From NCBI GenBank assembly GCA_002427605.1, contig DIRT01000029.1, positions 123,990 to 187,989 of the forward strand: a stretch of DNA of 64,000 nt, written 5' to 3'. Every line of letters starts with the position of its first letter. The stretch's first letter is position 1. Below, piece after piece: positions 1 through 8,822 of the stretch. The notes under the pieces were generated by a model, which made no database searches, was not told the origin of the DNA, and worked only from the letters and a program-made list of their open reading frames with translations. The DNA comes from Bacteroidales bacterium UBA5429 (GTDB taxonomy: Bacteria > Bacteroidota > Bacteroidia > Bacteroidales > WCHB1-69). The position numbers were made by a program, and so were the translations under genes.

Positions 1-4
1 GTAG

Positions 5-29
5 GGGCAGGGCTTGTCCCTGCCCTTTT
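5..29. repeat. GC-rich hairpin (terminator-like or dispersed palindromic repeat)
   Basis: An 8-bp perfect stem (GGGCAGGG-type arms at 5-12 and 18-25) encloses a 5-base loop and is followed by TTTT. It is far richer in GC than its surroundings. It could be an intrinsic terminator for a gene to the left of the window, or one copy of a short dispersed palindrome. The sequence alone does not decide. Confidence 0.5.
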
Positions 30-171
30 CCAGAGTGGGGAAATAAAACAACCTAAGAGAAGTACCTATCCTGCCCCCCAATATTTTTAAATACCAAATA
101 AGAAATGTGAAATATGAAATAAAATCGAAAGTCGAAAGGCTAAAAAGTAATTCTAAAATCTAATTTCATTC

Positions 172-199
172 CGAAATCCGAAATCCGAAATCCGAAATT
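172..199. repeat. Short tandem repeat, ccgaaat unit
   Basis: A 7-base unit (ccgaaat) is repeated four times in tandem within an AT-rich non-coding stretch (roughly 90-230) that also contains many gaaat/taaat words. No gene is seen in 1-238. Comparable aggattt/agaattt repeats occur near 29861-29895 and 30630-30660. Confidence 0.6.
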
Positions 200-238
200 T
201 TGAATTAACTCTCTTACCTTAAAATATAACAAGGTACA

Positions 239-613
239 CTATGAGTTTGTAGCAAAGAAAGCTTTGATAGCAGCTTGGTCCTTTTCTATTTGTGCAATTA
301 ACTCTTCGATGGAGTTAAACCTTTGATCCCCCCTTATTTTTTTAAAAACAAAAAATTGAATCTGAATACCATATATATTACGGTTGAAATTAAAGATGTG
401 GATCTCAATAGATTTTTGTGATAAGTTGAGGGTAGGCCTGGTGCCAACGTATAACATACCTTGATGTTTTTCATTGTCAAGTATCAATTCAGTTGCATAA
501 ACACCGGGTTCAATAGTTGTATCTGATTGATCCAGTTGTATATTAGCGGTAGGAAAGCCAAATTCCTTTCCTCTTTTCTCACCATGAATTACAATTCCTG
601 TAAAAAATTTCAT
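239..613 (-). CDS. Stand-alone riboflavin kinase
   Basis: A 124-residue protein made only of the riboflavin kinase domain, which phosphorylates riboflavin to FMN with ATP. It opens with FTGIVIHGEKRGKEFGFPTAN, the family's G-x-V-x-x-G-x-x-x-G-x-x-x-G-x-P-T-A-N signature that binds the nucleotide and Mg2+, and continues through a GVYAT strand to a GDQRFNSIEEL helix. In most bacteria, this domain is the C-terminal half of bifunctional RibF (about 310 residues), but no FAD-synthetase half is present upstream. The frame extends to a TTG at 640, but the ATG at 613 fits better because it lies just downstream of a TACTTTTG promoter element (645-638). RibBA, which acts earlier in the same pathway, is encoded at 49.5 kb. 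Confidence 0.85.
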   Translation of the reverse strand: MKFFTGIVIHGEKRGKEFGFPTANIQLDQSDTTIEPGVYATELILDNEKHQGMLYVGTRPTLNLSQKSIEIHIFNFNRNIYGIQIQFFVFKKIRGDQRFNSIEELIAQIEKDQAAIKAFFATNS

Positions 614-623
614 TATTTTTTTG

Positions 624-632
624 TATTTTTGC
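624..632 (+). promoter_or_regulatory. Possible -7 element facing dnaA
   Basis: TATTTTTGC on the plus strand matches TAnnTTTGC, but it lies inside the 5' flank of the riboflavin kinase gene. It would give dnaA a leader of about 205 bases. No better promoter was found in 641-844, which otherwise holds no gene and no DnaA boxes. Confidence 0.3.
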
Positions 633-637
633 AACGA

Positions 638-645
638 CAAAAGTA
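638..645 (-). promoter_or_regulatory. -7 promoter element for the riboflavin kinase gene
   Basis: TACTTTTG on the minus strand matches the Bacteroidota -7 consensus TAnnTTTG and would start transcription about 20 bases before the ATG at 613. No convincing -33 TTTG was found. Confidence 0.5.
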
Positions 646-844
646 TGATTTTTTTTTATTACTTTGAATATGAAGTAGTTTAAAATTTAGGGTTGAATTT
701 TGCTAAATTCTCTATATACAAATTTTTCAATTAATCAAGTCAAAAAGAAGTTTTTTTATAACTTTATTTTGTTGATATTTGTCGGAAGAAAAGGAAGAGA
801 ATAGAATTTTCATAATTAATTTATATTGAGCTTGTTATTGTAAG

Positions 845-2311
845 ATGATGGAATTGGCTATGGCAAATAAAGGAACAAAAGATTGTAAAGTTGTGTGGGA
901 CAACTGTTTAGCAGTAATTAGAGACAATGTTGATGAACTCTCTTTTAAAACTTGGTTTGAACCGATAGTTCCTATAGGGCTCAATAAGAGCACTTTAATT
1001 ATTCAAGTACCTTCACAGTTTTTTTATGAGTGGTTGGAAGAGCACTATGTTAACATTTTGCGTAAAGTAATTCATAAAGAATTGGGTAGTGGAGGAAAGT
1101 TACAATATAAAGTTGTGATTGAAAAACAAAATGATGCAGAATTGTCAAAAAGTGTTCAATTACCATCTACATATAGACCGGCGGTGAGCAATCCACCTAC
1201 AAAGATTCCTATTGACGTTTATAACTCTCCTAATCGAGAAATTCCCAATCCGTTTATAGCTCCCGGATTAAAAAAACACAAAATACCTTCTAATTTAATT
1301 CCTTCGCTTAATTTTGAAAATTATATAGAAGGGGATTGTAATCGTTTAGCCAGGACTGCCGGATGGGCAGTGGCAAAATCTCCCGGTAAAACAGCATTTA
1401 ATCCATTGTTTATTTATTCAGATGTTGGATTGGGTAAAACTCACTTAGCACATGCTATCGGATTACAAACTAAAGTGAACTTTCCTGATAAAACGGTAGT
1501 TTATGTCAATTCTAACCTTTTTTATAATCAATTTATTGAGGCTGTAAAAAATGATAATAAAAACGACTTTATCCTGTTTTATCAATCTGTAGATGTTCTT
1601 ATTATAGATGATATCCAATACTTAGCAGGTGGAAAAGTGGCGACACAAGAGGCGTTTTTTCATATTTTTAATCATCTTCATCAAAAAGATAAACAGTTGA
1701 TTATTACAGCTGATAAATCTCCTGTTGAGATTGCAGGCTTTGAGGCTCGTTTACTTTCACGTTTCAAATGGGGATTGACTGCTGATTTAACAGTTCCTGA
1801 TTTAGAAACTAGAATTGCAATTTTACGTAAAAAACTTGAAAATAACGGCGTTGAGTTTCCTGATGATGTTGTTGATTATATTGCTTTAAGAATCACTTCC
1901 AATACTCGGGAAATGGAAGGAGCGATGATCGCTATTTTGGCACAAGCATCACTGAATAATAAGAAAATTACAATCGATTTAGCAAAAGAGATGATCGATA
2001 AGTACGTAAAAAGTACTGCCAAAGAGATCTCTATTGAGTTTATTCAAAAAGTAGTTTCCGATTATTTTAAAATCCCTATCGAGAGAATCAAAATGAATAA
2101 AAGAGAACGTGCTATCGTTCAACCTCGCCAAATTTGTATGTTTTTTGCGAAGAAATACACCAAACTTCCTTTGGCTGCAATTGGTGCACATTGTGGAAAT
2201 AGAGATCATGCCACTGTTTTACATGCCTGCAGAACCATTTCTAATCTGTATGAAACAGATAAAAAAATGAGAGAAGCTATCGATGAAATTGATAAGAAAA
2301 TAAAACTTTAA
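845..2311 (+). CDS. dnaA: Chromosomal replication initiator protein DnaA
   Basis: A 488-residue AAA+ initiator that binds DnaA boxes and opens the replication origin. Domain I spans about residues 10-90 (VWDNCLAVIRDNV...FKTWFEPI). A variable linker follows, then the AAA+ core with a Walker A-type loop (SDVGLGKTHL, near 193-202), Walker B (LIIDDIQYL) and an LLSRFKWGL sensor segment. The C-terminal DNA-binding domain carries the DnaA signature as CGNRDHATVLHA. The first glycine of the usual GxxxxGKT loop is Ser here. ATGs at 845, 848 and 860 are all possible starts. No cluster of TTATCCACA boxes flanks the gene, so the origin is probably elsewhere. Confidence 0.97.
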   Translation: MMELAMANKGTKDCKVVWDNCLAVIRDNVDELSFKTWFEPIVPIGLNKSTLIIQVPSQFFYEWLEEHYVNILRKVIHKELGSGGKLQYKVVIEKQNDAELSKSVQLPSTYRPAVSNPPTKIPIDVYNSPNREIPNPFIAPGLKKHKIPSNLIPSLNFENYIEGDCNRLARTAGWAVAKSPGKTAFNPLFIYSDVGLGKTHLAHAIGLQTKVNFPDKTVVYVNSNLFYNQFIEAVKNDNKNDFILFYQSVDVLIIDDIQYLAGGKVATQEAFFHIFNHLHQKDKQLIITADKSPVEIAGFEARLLSRFKWGLTADLTVPDLETRIAILRKKLENNGVEFPDDVVDYIALRITSNTREMEGAMIAILAQASLNNKKITIDLAKEMIDKYVKSTAKEISIEFIQKVVSDYFKIPIERIKMNKRERAIVQPRQICMFFAKKYTKLPLAAIGAHCGNRDHATVLHACRTISNLYETDKKMREAIDEIDKKIKL

Positions 2312-2424
2312 AATTGAGTTTTTTCATTTTATCTTAAATAGCTGACTAGCAGTAATTTGTATTATTTAATTAATTAATTTTAAAATATTTTAAACTTCGT
2401 TAAGTTTCTCATTTCTTTTTTTAG

Positions 2425-2433
2425 TATATTTGC
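2425..2433 (+). promoter_or_regulatory. -7 promoter element for recJ
   Basis: TATATTTGC fits TAnnTTTGC and lies 17 bases before the recJ ATG at 2451, giving a very short leader. Confidence 0.65.
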
Positions 2434-2450
2434 GTGCCAAAAAGTGTGCA

Positions 2451-4214
2451 ATGGAAAAAAGATGGATTTTGAAAGATACGCCTGAGATACAGGAGGTTCA
2501 GAGGTTAAGCAAAGAGCTTGATATTGAGCAACCTCTTGCGGCTCTTCTATTGCAAAGAGGCTTTAATGAACTTGATAAAATAGATGATTTTTTCAATCCG
2601 GATATAGAAAAATTGCATGATCCATTCCTTATGTTGGATATGGATAAAGCTGTTAAACGACTTTCCAAAGCAATTATGGATAACGAAAAAATTATGGTTT
2701 ATGGCGATTATGACGTTGATGGAACCTCCGCAGTTGCTTTGATGTACTCTTTTCTGAGAGAAATAATAGGATCTGATTATAGAAAATTTGTTGAATATTA
2801 TATTCCTGACCGTTATAGTGAAGGATATGGAATCTCGGAAAAAGGAATTCAATATTGTATAGATAATAACTTTACCCTTTTAATCTCTTTAGATTGTGGC
2901 ATTAAAGCCAATGAAATTATTGACCATGCACAAGCCAATGGAGTAGATGTCATTGTTTGTGATCACCACCTTCAAGGGGATGAATTGCCCAATGCTGTTG
3001 CTATACTAGACCCCAAAAGAGATGCATGTACCTATCCGTACAAAGAATTAACAGGTTGTGGAGTTGGGTTTAAACTGGTTCAAGGTTATTGTAACCATTA
3101 TAATTTACCTGATGAGCTTTGGCTTGATTTATTAGATCTTGTTGCCATCAGTATTGCTTCAGATATTGTTTCTATTACCGGTGAAAATAGAATTTTGGCT
3201 TATTATGGCCTGATTAGCATTAATTGCTTTCCTCGAATGGGAGTTAAGTCAATTATTGAACAAGCTAATATCAGAGTTCAATATCCTCCAAAAGAAAACA
3301 CTATTTTTAGCAGACAGATTACTATTTCTGATTTAGTTTTCTTTATTGGACCTAAAATCAATGCTGCCGGAAGAATGAAATCAGGTAAAGAATCAGTTCG
3401 TTTGCTGGTTTGTGAAGATGAGGATAAGTCGAAAGAGATTGGAGAAAATATCGAAGAACAAAATAAAGAACGAAAGGAGTTGGATAAGAAAGCAACTGAG
3501 GAAGCAGTCAACCAATTTGTTTCTTTGGAAAGTAATAAGGAGAAAAAATGTATCGTGGTTTATAATCCCGATTGGGTCAAGGGAATCATTGGGATTGTTG
3601 CATCCCGCTTGGTTGAAGAGTTTTATCGTCCTGTGGTAGTTTTTACCGATTCAACTGATGGATTGCTCACCGGTTCAGCCCGGTCGATTAAGGAGTTCAA
3701 TATCTACGATGGTATTGATCACTGCTCGCACTTGTTGGAACACTTTGGCGGACATAAATATGCTGCCGGTCTTTCGCTCAAAAAAGAGAATTTAGAAGCA
3801 TTTAAGATTCAGTTTGAACAATTTGTGATTGATCATATACAGGAAGAACCTTTGGTTCCGGAGATTGAAATTGATCTAAAACTAGATCTGTCTGAAATAA
3901 ATCAATCTTTTGTAAATAACCTGAAAAGATTTGCACCATTTGGTCCGGGTAATATGTCTCCGTTGTTTCTTTCATCTCATGTTTCTGAGGCTGGAAATCC
4001 TAAAATTGTGGGAGAAAGACACCTTAAAATGACCGTTTTTCAAAGAGAAACAAAACATGAACCTCTGGATGTGATTGCTTTTAATCAAAAAGAACACTTT
4101 GAACCCATATTAAAAAATAACGATTTTGATATTTTATATCATGTAGAAGAGAATACATGGAATAATGTAACCAATATCCAATTGAATGTAAAGGATATTA
4201 GAATCAATGAATAG
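2451..4214 (+). CDS. recJ: Single-stranded-DNA-specific exonuclease RecJ
   Basis: A 587-residue DHH-family 5'-3' exonuclease that digests single-stranded DNA in recombination and repair. Motif I is GDYDVDG (residues 85-91). The DHH motif appears in VCDHHLQGD, and the DHHA1 domain has GGHKYAAGLSL. The C-terminal OB-like region ends with an FGPGN segment typical of RecJ. The reading frame extends to a TTG at 2430, but that codon overlaps the promoter -7 element, so the ATG at 2451 is chosen. The glycosyltransferase gene begins 2 bases after the stop, so the two are probably co-transcribed. Confidence 0.96.
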   Translation: MEKRWILKDTPEIQEVQRLSKELDIEQPLAALLLQRGFNELDKIDDFFNPDIEKLHDPFLMLDMDKAVKRLSKAIMDNEKIMVYGDYDVDGTSAVALMYSFLREIIGSDYRKFVEYYIPDRYSEGYGISEKGIQYCIDNNFTLLISLDCGIKANEIIDHAQANGVDVIVCDHHLQGDELPNAVAILDPKRDACTYPYKELTGCGVGFKLVQGYCNHYNLPDELWLDLLDLVAISIASDIVSITGENRILAYYGLISINCFPRMGVKSIIEQANIRVQYPPKENTIFSRQITISDLVFFIGPKINAAGRMKSGKESVRLLVCEDEDKSKEIGENIEEQNKERKELDKKATEEAVNQFVSLESNKEKKCIVVYNPDWVKGIIGIVASRLVEEFYRPVVVFTDSTDGLLTGSARSIKEFNIYDGIDHCSHLLEHFGGHKYAAGLSLKKENLEAFKIQFEQFVIDHIQEEPLVPEIEIDLKLDLSEINQSFVNNLKRFAPFGPGNMSPLFLSSHVSEAGNPKIVGERHLKMTVFQRETKHEPLDVIAFNQKEHFEPILKNNDFDILYHVEENTWNNVTNIQLNVKDIRINE

Positions 4215-4216
4215 GA

Positions 4217-5344
4217 ATGAAGATAGCAGTCAATACACGACTACTCATTAAGGGAAAATTAGAAGGAATTGGTTGGTTTACCTACGAAACACTGAAAAGA
4301 ATAACTCAAAATCACCCTGAACATCAGTTTTATTTTATTTTTGACAGGCCGCATCATCAAGATTTTATATTTGGCGATCATGTTACACCTCTTATAGCTT
4401 TTCCACCTGCTAAACATCCTTATTTATGGTATCTTTTTTTTGAATGGGGAGTTCCTTATCAGCTAAAAAAAATTAAACCTGATCTCTTTTTTTCTCCTGA
4501 TGGATGGGTGCCTTTAACCAAAAAGGTAAAAATGGTCAATGTGATTCATGATCTCAACTTTGAACATCATCCTGAATTTATTGCTCCTACACCTCTTAAA
4601 TATTATCAAAACTATTTCCATCAATTTGCACAATATCCTGAACGTATCGTCACGGTTTCGGAGTTTTCAAAAAATGATATTTCAAATTTATATGGTGTTG
4701 ATAAAGAGAAGATTGACGTAGTTTATAACGGGTCGAATACCCTTTATCGTCCTTTAACTGATGATGAAAAGCACCAGACGAGAGAAAAGTATTCATCAGG
4801 AAATCCATATTTTTTATTTGTTGGATTGGTGCATAAACGGAAAAATCTACAACGTATTTTAGAAGCTTTTGATCGATTCAAGGAACAAGATCAGGAACAA
4901 TATAAAATGGTTGTAGTTGGTGAATTAAAATACATGGATGCTGAAACCGAATCGAGTTATGAAAGGATGAAATATAAAGATGATGTATATTTTTTGGGAA
5001 GAAAGCCGATTGATGAGCTCATCATGATTACCGGAAGTGCTTCTGCCATGGTATATACATCACTATTTGAAGGGTTTGGAATTCCAATAGTAGAAGCGTT
5101 TCAGGCTGAGACTCCACTGATTACATCGAATATCACTTCTATGCCTGAAATTGCAGGCGATGCAGCTCTGATTGTAAATCCATACGAGGTAGAAGAGATT
5201 GCAGATGCAATGCTCAAAATGAGTAAAGAGCCTGAATTAGTAAAACAATTAATTGAAAAAGGGAAAGAGAGAGCTACGCTATTTTCCTGGGATTTGACAG
5301 CTGAAAGAGTATGGCAATCTATTGAAAAAGTACTCTATTCCTAG
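4217..5344 (+). CDS. Glycosyltransferase family 4 protein
   Basis: A 375-residue GT-B fold glycosyltransferase of the GT4 type, which moves a sugar from a nucleotide-sugar donor to a glycan or lipid acceptor. The C-terminal donor-binding half shows LFVGLVHKRKNL, YTSLFEGFGIPIVEAF (the E-x7-E type motif) and MPEIAGDAAL. The N-terminal half has an HDLNFEHHPEF stretch. The acceptor cannot be told from the sequence. It starts 2 bases after recJ. Its TAG stop overlaps the stop of convergent hflX within the four bases CTAG at 5341-5344. Confidence 0.88.
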   Translation: MKIAVNTRLLIKGKLEGIGWFTYETLKRITQNHPEHQFYFIFDRPHHQDFIFGDHVTPLIAFPPAKHPYLWYLFFEWGVPYQLKKIKPDLFFSPDGWVPLTKKVKMVNVIHDLNFEHHPEFIAPTPLKYYQNYFHQFAQYPERIVTVSEFSKNDISNLYGVDKEKIDVVYNGSNTLYRPLTDDEKHQTREKYSSGNPYFLFVGLVHKRKNLQRILEAFDRFKEQDQEQYKMVVVGELKYMDAETESSYERMKYKDDVYFLGRKPIDELIMITGSASAMVYTSLFEGFGIPIVEAFQAETPLITSNITSMPEIAGDAALIVNPYEVEEIADAMLKMSKEPELVKQLIEKGKERATLFSWDLTAERVWQSIEKVLYS

Positions 5345-6528
5345 TAAAGAAAATTATTGTAAGGATAGATCTGAATATGGAGTTTCTTGATCTCCTCATA
5401 CATTTTTTCCCTTAACTGCTCAATATTTTCCTTAGTTTTAGCAGAAATGAAGATTGTATTGTCCAATTTTCCCATCCAGGTTTGTTTCAAGTCGTCAATA
5501 GAGATATTGATTTTCTCCTTAGGGGTCAGGTCATCTTCATCTTTTTCAACCCAATGGTACTGATCGATTTTATTGAACACTGTGATAGTTGGCTTGTCAG
5601 CGGCATCAATTTCAGCTAAAGTCTGATTTACAACCTCAATTTGTTCTTCAAACTCAGGGTGACTGATATCAACAACATGCAATAGAAGATCTGTTTCTCT
5701 AATTTCATCCAGGGTCGATTTAAAGGACTCAACCAATCCATGTGGCAGTTTGCGAATAAACCCAACCGTATCTGAAAGAAGGAAAGGGAGATTCTCAATA
5801 ACCACTTTTCTGACGGTAGTATCTAAAGTTGCAAATAGCTTATTCTCAGCGAATATATCGGATTTGCTCAACAAGTTCATTAAGGTAGATTTTCCCACAT
5901 TAGTGTATCCGACGAGAGCAACCCGAATGTATTGATCTCTATTACTTCGTTGAGTTCTTTTCTGAACATCGATCTCTTTTAGCTTGCTTTTCAAAAGAGA
6001 GATTCTATCTCGTACAATACGCCTATCGGTTTCAATCTCTTTTTCTCCCGGACCACGCATTCCAATACCTCCACGTTGTTTTTCCAAGTGGGTCCACATT
6101 CCCGTTAAACGGGGTAACAGATATTGATATTGGGCTAATTCCACCTGAACTTTCGCATGGGCGGTTTGAGCTCTTTTAGAAAAAATGTCTAAAATCAAAC
6201 GGGTTCGGTCTATTACCATAATCCCCAGGAAAGATTCAATGTTTCGGGTTTGAGAAGGAGTTAATTCGTCGTCAAAAACAGCAATGTCGATCTTGTTTTC
6301 CTCAATATACTCCTTTACCTCTCTTAATTTTCCGGAACCTAAGTAGGTACGTGGGTCAGGATGGGGGAGATTTTGAATGATTTTTCTAACAGCAACCCCT
6401 CCGGCAGTATCAACAAGAAAAGCTAACTCCGTCAAATACTCATTCATTTTTTCAAATGGAGTATCGGGAGTAGCAACACCAATCAATACAGCTCTTTCAT
6501 GTCTAATATCAGTAGTTAAGTCAATCAT
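5341..6528 (-). CDS. hflX: Ribosome-associated GTPase HflX
   Basis: A 395-residue GTPase that in characterised species splits or rescues stalled ribosomes. The N-terminal HflX domain includes DDELTPSQTRNIE, and a glycine-rich GGIGMRGPGEKEIE linker joins it to the G domain. That domain carries G1 (GYTNVGKSTLMN), G3 (SDTVGFIRKLPHGLVESF), G4 (NKID) and an SAKT G5 segment. Length and order are typical. The ATG at 6528 follows a TATTTTTGC element by about 20 bases. Confidence 0.96.
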   Translation of the reverse strand: MIDLTTDIRHERAVLIGVATPDTPFEKMNEYLTELAFLVDTAGGVAVRKIIQNLPHPDPRTYLGSGKLREVKEYIEENKIDIAVFDDELTPSQTRNIESFLGIMVIDRTRLILDIFSKRAQTAHAKVQVELAQYQYLLPRLTGMWTHLEKQRGGIGMRGPGEKEIETDRRIVRDRISLLKSKLKEIDVQKRTQRSNRDQYIRVALVGYTNVGKSTLMNLLSKSDIFAENKLFATLDTTVRKVVIENLPFLLSDTVGFIRKLPHGLVESFKSTLDEIRETDLLLHVVDISHPEFEEQIEVVNQTLAEIDAADKPTITVFNKIDQYHWVEKDEDDLTPKEKINISIDDLKQTWMGKLDNTIFISAKTKENIEQLREKMYEEIKKLHIQIYPYNNFLY

Positions 6529-6547
6529 TTGCTTATTATTTGAACTT

Positions 6548-6556
6548 GCAAAAATA
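6548..6556 (-). promoter_or_regulatory. -7 promoter element for hflX
   Basis: Minus-strand TATTTTTGC, 20 bases upstream of the hflX ATG. It is divergent to the esterase promoter at 6586-6594. Confidence 0.6.
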
Positions 6557-6585
6557 CAGATAAAAATTGATTCGTTTTTTTATAT

Positions 6586-6594
6586 TATATTTGC
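6586..6594 (+). promoter_or_regulatory. -7 promoter element for the esterase operon
   Basis: TATATTTGC with a TTG 16 bases upstream (6567-6569). Transcription would begin near 6601, downstream of the TTG codon at 6598, which argues for the GTG start at 6631. Confidence 0.55.
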
Positions 6595-6630
6595 AGGTTG
6601 ATAGTTGCAGTAATAATTAAACTATATCAA

Positions 6631-8052
6631 GTGAGAATCAGATATTTATATCTCTTCTTTTTTTCTCTTTTGTTCAGTTCCCACCTTTTTTTGGGAGCTC
6701 AAAACGAGCAACCTTTTGTGGAACGTCATTGGGAAGGGGTTTTATATCCCACTAAGAATGATTCTCTGCGTATCGGTTTAACTCTTTTTTATTGCAATGA
6801 CACTCTGGTCAAAGCAGAATTAGATTCTCCGGATCAATATATCTATGGAATTGAAGCATCTTCAGCGAAGATTCAAAATGATACCTTAAAAGTAGTCATT
6901 AAAAAACTAAGAGCTCACTTTATTGGGACACTTGATGACAAAGGAGGCTATCAAGGAGTTTTTGTGCAAAACTTTAGAAGAATGGCTCTGAATTTGCGCC
7001 CCCTTAATTTTAGATTTCAAATAAAAAGACCACAAGAACCTCATGAGCCATATCCATATCAAGTAACGGAACTCAATATTTCTGATTTAGAAGGAAAACC
7101 GTTGATTAATGGAACTTTGACCTATCCGGAAGAAGGGTGTAAGGGGACAATTATATTGATTAGCGGTTCAGGTTGGCAAGACAGAGATGAAGCAATTATG
7201 GGACATAAACCTTTTAAAGTGATTGCGGACTACCTGACTCGTGCCGGTTTTGCTGTGTACCGATATGATGATGCAGAGCCAGTTCGTTTTCAAAAGATGA
7301 CTACACTTGATTTTGCTGAAGATGTGCAAACTATTGTGAGTTATTTTAAGCAGCAAGATCCTTATTCTCAGCATCCTATCGGATTATTGGGACATAGTGA
7401 AGGGGGATTGGTGGCGTTGATTGCCGCTGCAGAAAATAATGAAATTGATTTCATTATTTCACTTGCAGGAGTAGGGGAGAATTTTACACAAACGCTTTTG
7501 TATCAAGCAGAACTGTACGCAAAAAACGGAGGTTTGTCTGATCAGGAAGTAGAAGCAACATTGGAAATATCGAATAAAATATATAAGTTGATCAGCAAAG
7601 AGAAAAATCCGGATAAACTAGGAAAAAAGTTTGATAAGTTAATGGCAAAATACACTAAAAACATGAATGATGAGGAGAAAAAACGCTTAGGACTCACTCC
7701 TTTAGAGTTATATCAAAAGCGATCTACACTTCTTTCTCCTTGGTTTATGACAATTTTTAAAATCGATCCGGAACGCTATCTGAACTCTTTAAAGGTTCCA
7801 TTTTTTGCGCTAAATGGTGACAAAGATACGCAAGTAAATGGAAAAACACATCTTCCTGTGTTTGAGAAATATAGAAAGAGTAGTTCCCCCTTTAGTAAAG
7901 TAAAATTATATCCCAAATTAAACCATCTTTTTCAAGAATGTGAAACAGGATTTTTGGAAGAATATGGTCAAATTGAGCAAACTATATCACCGGAAGTACT
8001 GGAAGACCTGGTACAATGGTTAAATTTAATATGTCAAGAAAATAAAAAATAA
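6631..8052 (+). CDS. Secreted alpha/beta hydrolase (esterase/lipase-like)
   Basis: A 473-residue hydrolase with an N-terminal signal peptide (VRIRYLYLFFFSLLFSS... ending near GAQN), so probably periplasmic or surface-exposed. Residues about 30-140 form a beta-rich domain. The rest is an alpha/beta hydrolase core with the nucleophile elbow GHSEGG, a late acid loop (NGDKDTQV) and the catalytic histidine in LNHLF. The substrate is unknown; an acyl ester is likely. The frame opens with a TTG at 6598, but the GTG at 6631 gives a clean signal peptide and lies downstream of the promoter. An SDR gene follows 5 bases later. Confidence 0.8.
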   Translation: MRIRYLYLFFFSLLFSSHLFLGAQNEQPFVERHWEGVLYPTKNDSLRIGLTLFYCNDTLVKAELDSPDQYIYGIEASSAKIQNDTLKVVIKKLRAHFIGTLDDKGGYQGVFVQNFRRMALNLRPLNFRFQIKRPQEPHEPYPYQVTELNISDLEGKPLINGTLTYPEEGCKGTIILISGSGWQDRDEAIMGHKPFKVIADYLTRAGFAVYRYDDAEPVRFQKMTTLDFAEDVQTIVSYFKQQDPYSQHPIGLLGHSEGGLVALIAAAENNEIDFIISLAGVGENFTQTLLYQAELYAKNGGLSDQEVEATLEISNKIYKLISKEKNPDKLGKKFDKLMAKYTKNMNDEEKKRLGLTPLELYQKRSTLLSPWFMTIFKIDPERYLNSLKVPFFALNGDKDTQVNGKTHLPVFEKYRKSSSPFSKVKLYPKLNHLFQECETGFLEEYGQIEQTISPEVLEDLVQWLNLICQENKK

Positions 8053-8057
8053 TAATT

Positions 8058-8822
8058 ATGAGAAAAATTGCATTAGTTACCGGAGCAACTGCCGGATTTG
8101 GAAAAGCGATAGCTGTCAGTTTGGCAAAATTAAATTATGATTTAATTTTAACCGGAAGAAACAAAGAAAGACTGAATCAAGTTATGCAAACCATTAAAAA
8201 TCAATATGATGTAGAGATTTTCCCCCTCATTTATGATGTTCGGAATTATGATGAGTGTGAAAAAGCTTTCTTGTCAATTCCGGAAAGTTTGAAACAGATT
8301 GACCTGTTAGTCAACAATGCCGGGTTAGCATTGGAAATGGAACCGATTCATACAGGTTCCCTTGAGGATTGGGAGTTGATGATTGACACTAACATTAAAG
8401 GATTATTGTATATGACTCGTTTGGTAACTCCCGGGATGGTTGAACGTAAAAAGGGACACATTATCAATCTGGGCTCAATATCAAGTAGGGAAGTGTATGT
8501 TGGAGGCAATGTATATTGTGCCACTAAACATGCTGTGTTAGCACTCTCTCAGGGAATGCGAATGGATTTAATTCCATATAACATCAAAGTAACTCAGTTA
8601 TCTCCAGGGGCAGCTGAAACAAACTTCTCAATTACTCGTTTTCATGGAGATGAGGAGAAAGCCAAAAAGGTATATGATGGATATACACCCCTTTCAGCAG
8701 AAGATGTTGCCAATGTTGTCGAGTATGTTGTATCTCTACCGGAGCATGTTTGCATCAACGAAATCATCTTGACCAGTACGGCACAATTTAACGGAATTAT
8801 TCACAGAGATCACAAGAAATAG
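8058..8822 (+). CDS. Short-chain dehydrogenase/reductase (YdfG-like)
   Basis: A 254-residue NAD(P)-dependent oxidoreductase of the classical SDR family. The cofactor loop is TGATAGFGKA (residues 8-17), the structural motif is NNAG (86-89), and the catalytic residues are Ser140, Tyr153 and Lys157 in a Y-C-A-T-K context. Overall it most resembles the YdfG/serine-3-dehydrogenase group acting on 3-hydroxy acids, but the exact substrate is an inference. It sits between the esterase gene (5-base gap) and an aminotransferase gene that begins directly at its stop. Confidence 0.88.
   Translation: MRKIALVTGATAGFGKAIAVSLAKLNYDLILTGRNKERLNQVMQTIKNQYDVEIFPLIYDVRNYDECEKAFLSIPESLKQIDLLVNNAGLALEMEPIHTGSLEDWELMIDTNIKGLLYMTRLVTPGMVERKKGHIINLGSISSREVYVGGNVYCATKHAVLALSQGMRMDLIPYNIKVTQLSPGAAETNFSITRFHGDEEKAKKVYDGYTPLSAEDVANVVEYVVSLPEHVCINEIILTSTAQFNGIIHRDHKK

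Noticed and set aside
172..199. Short CRISPR-like array
   Set aside because: The repeated unit is 7 bases with no spacers, so it is a simple tandem repeat.
641..844. Replication origin beside dnaA
   Set aside because: No cluster of TTATCCACA boxes occurs within or around the dnaA gene. The gap is only AT-rich.
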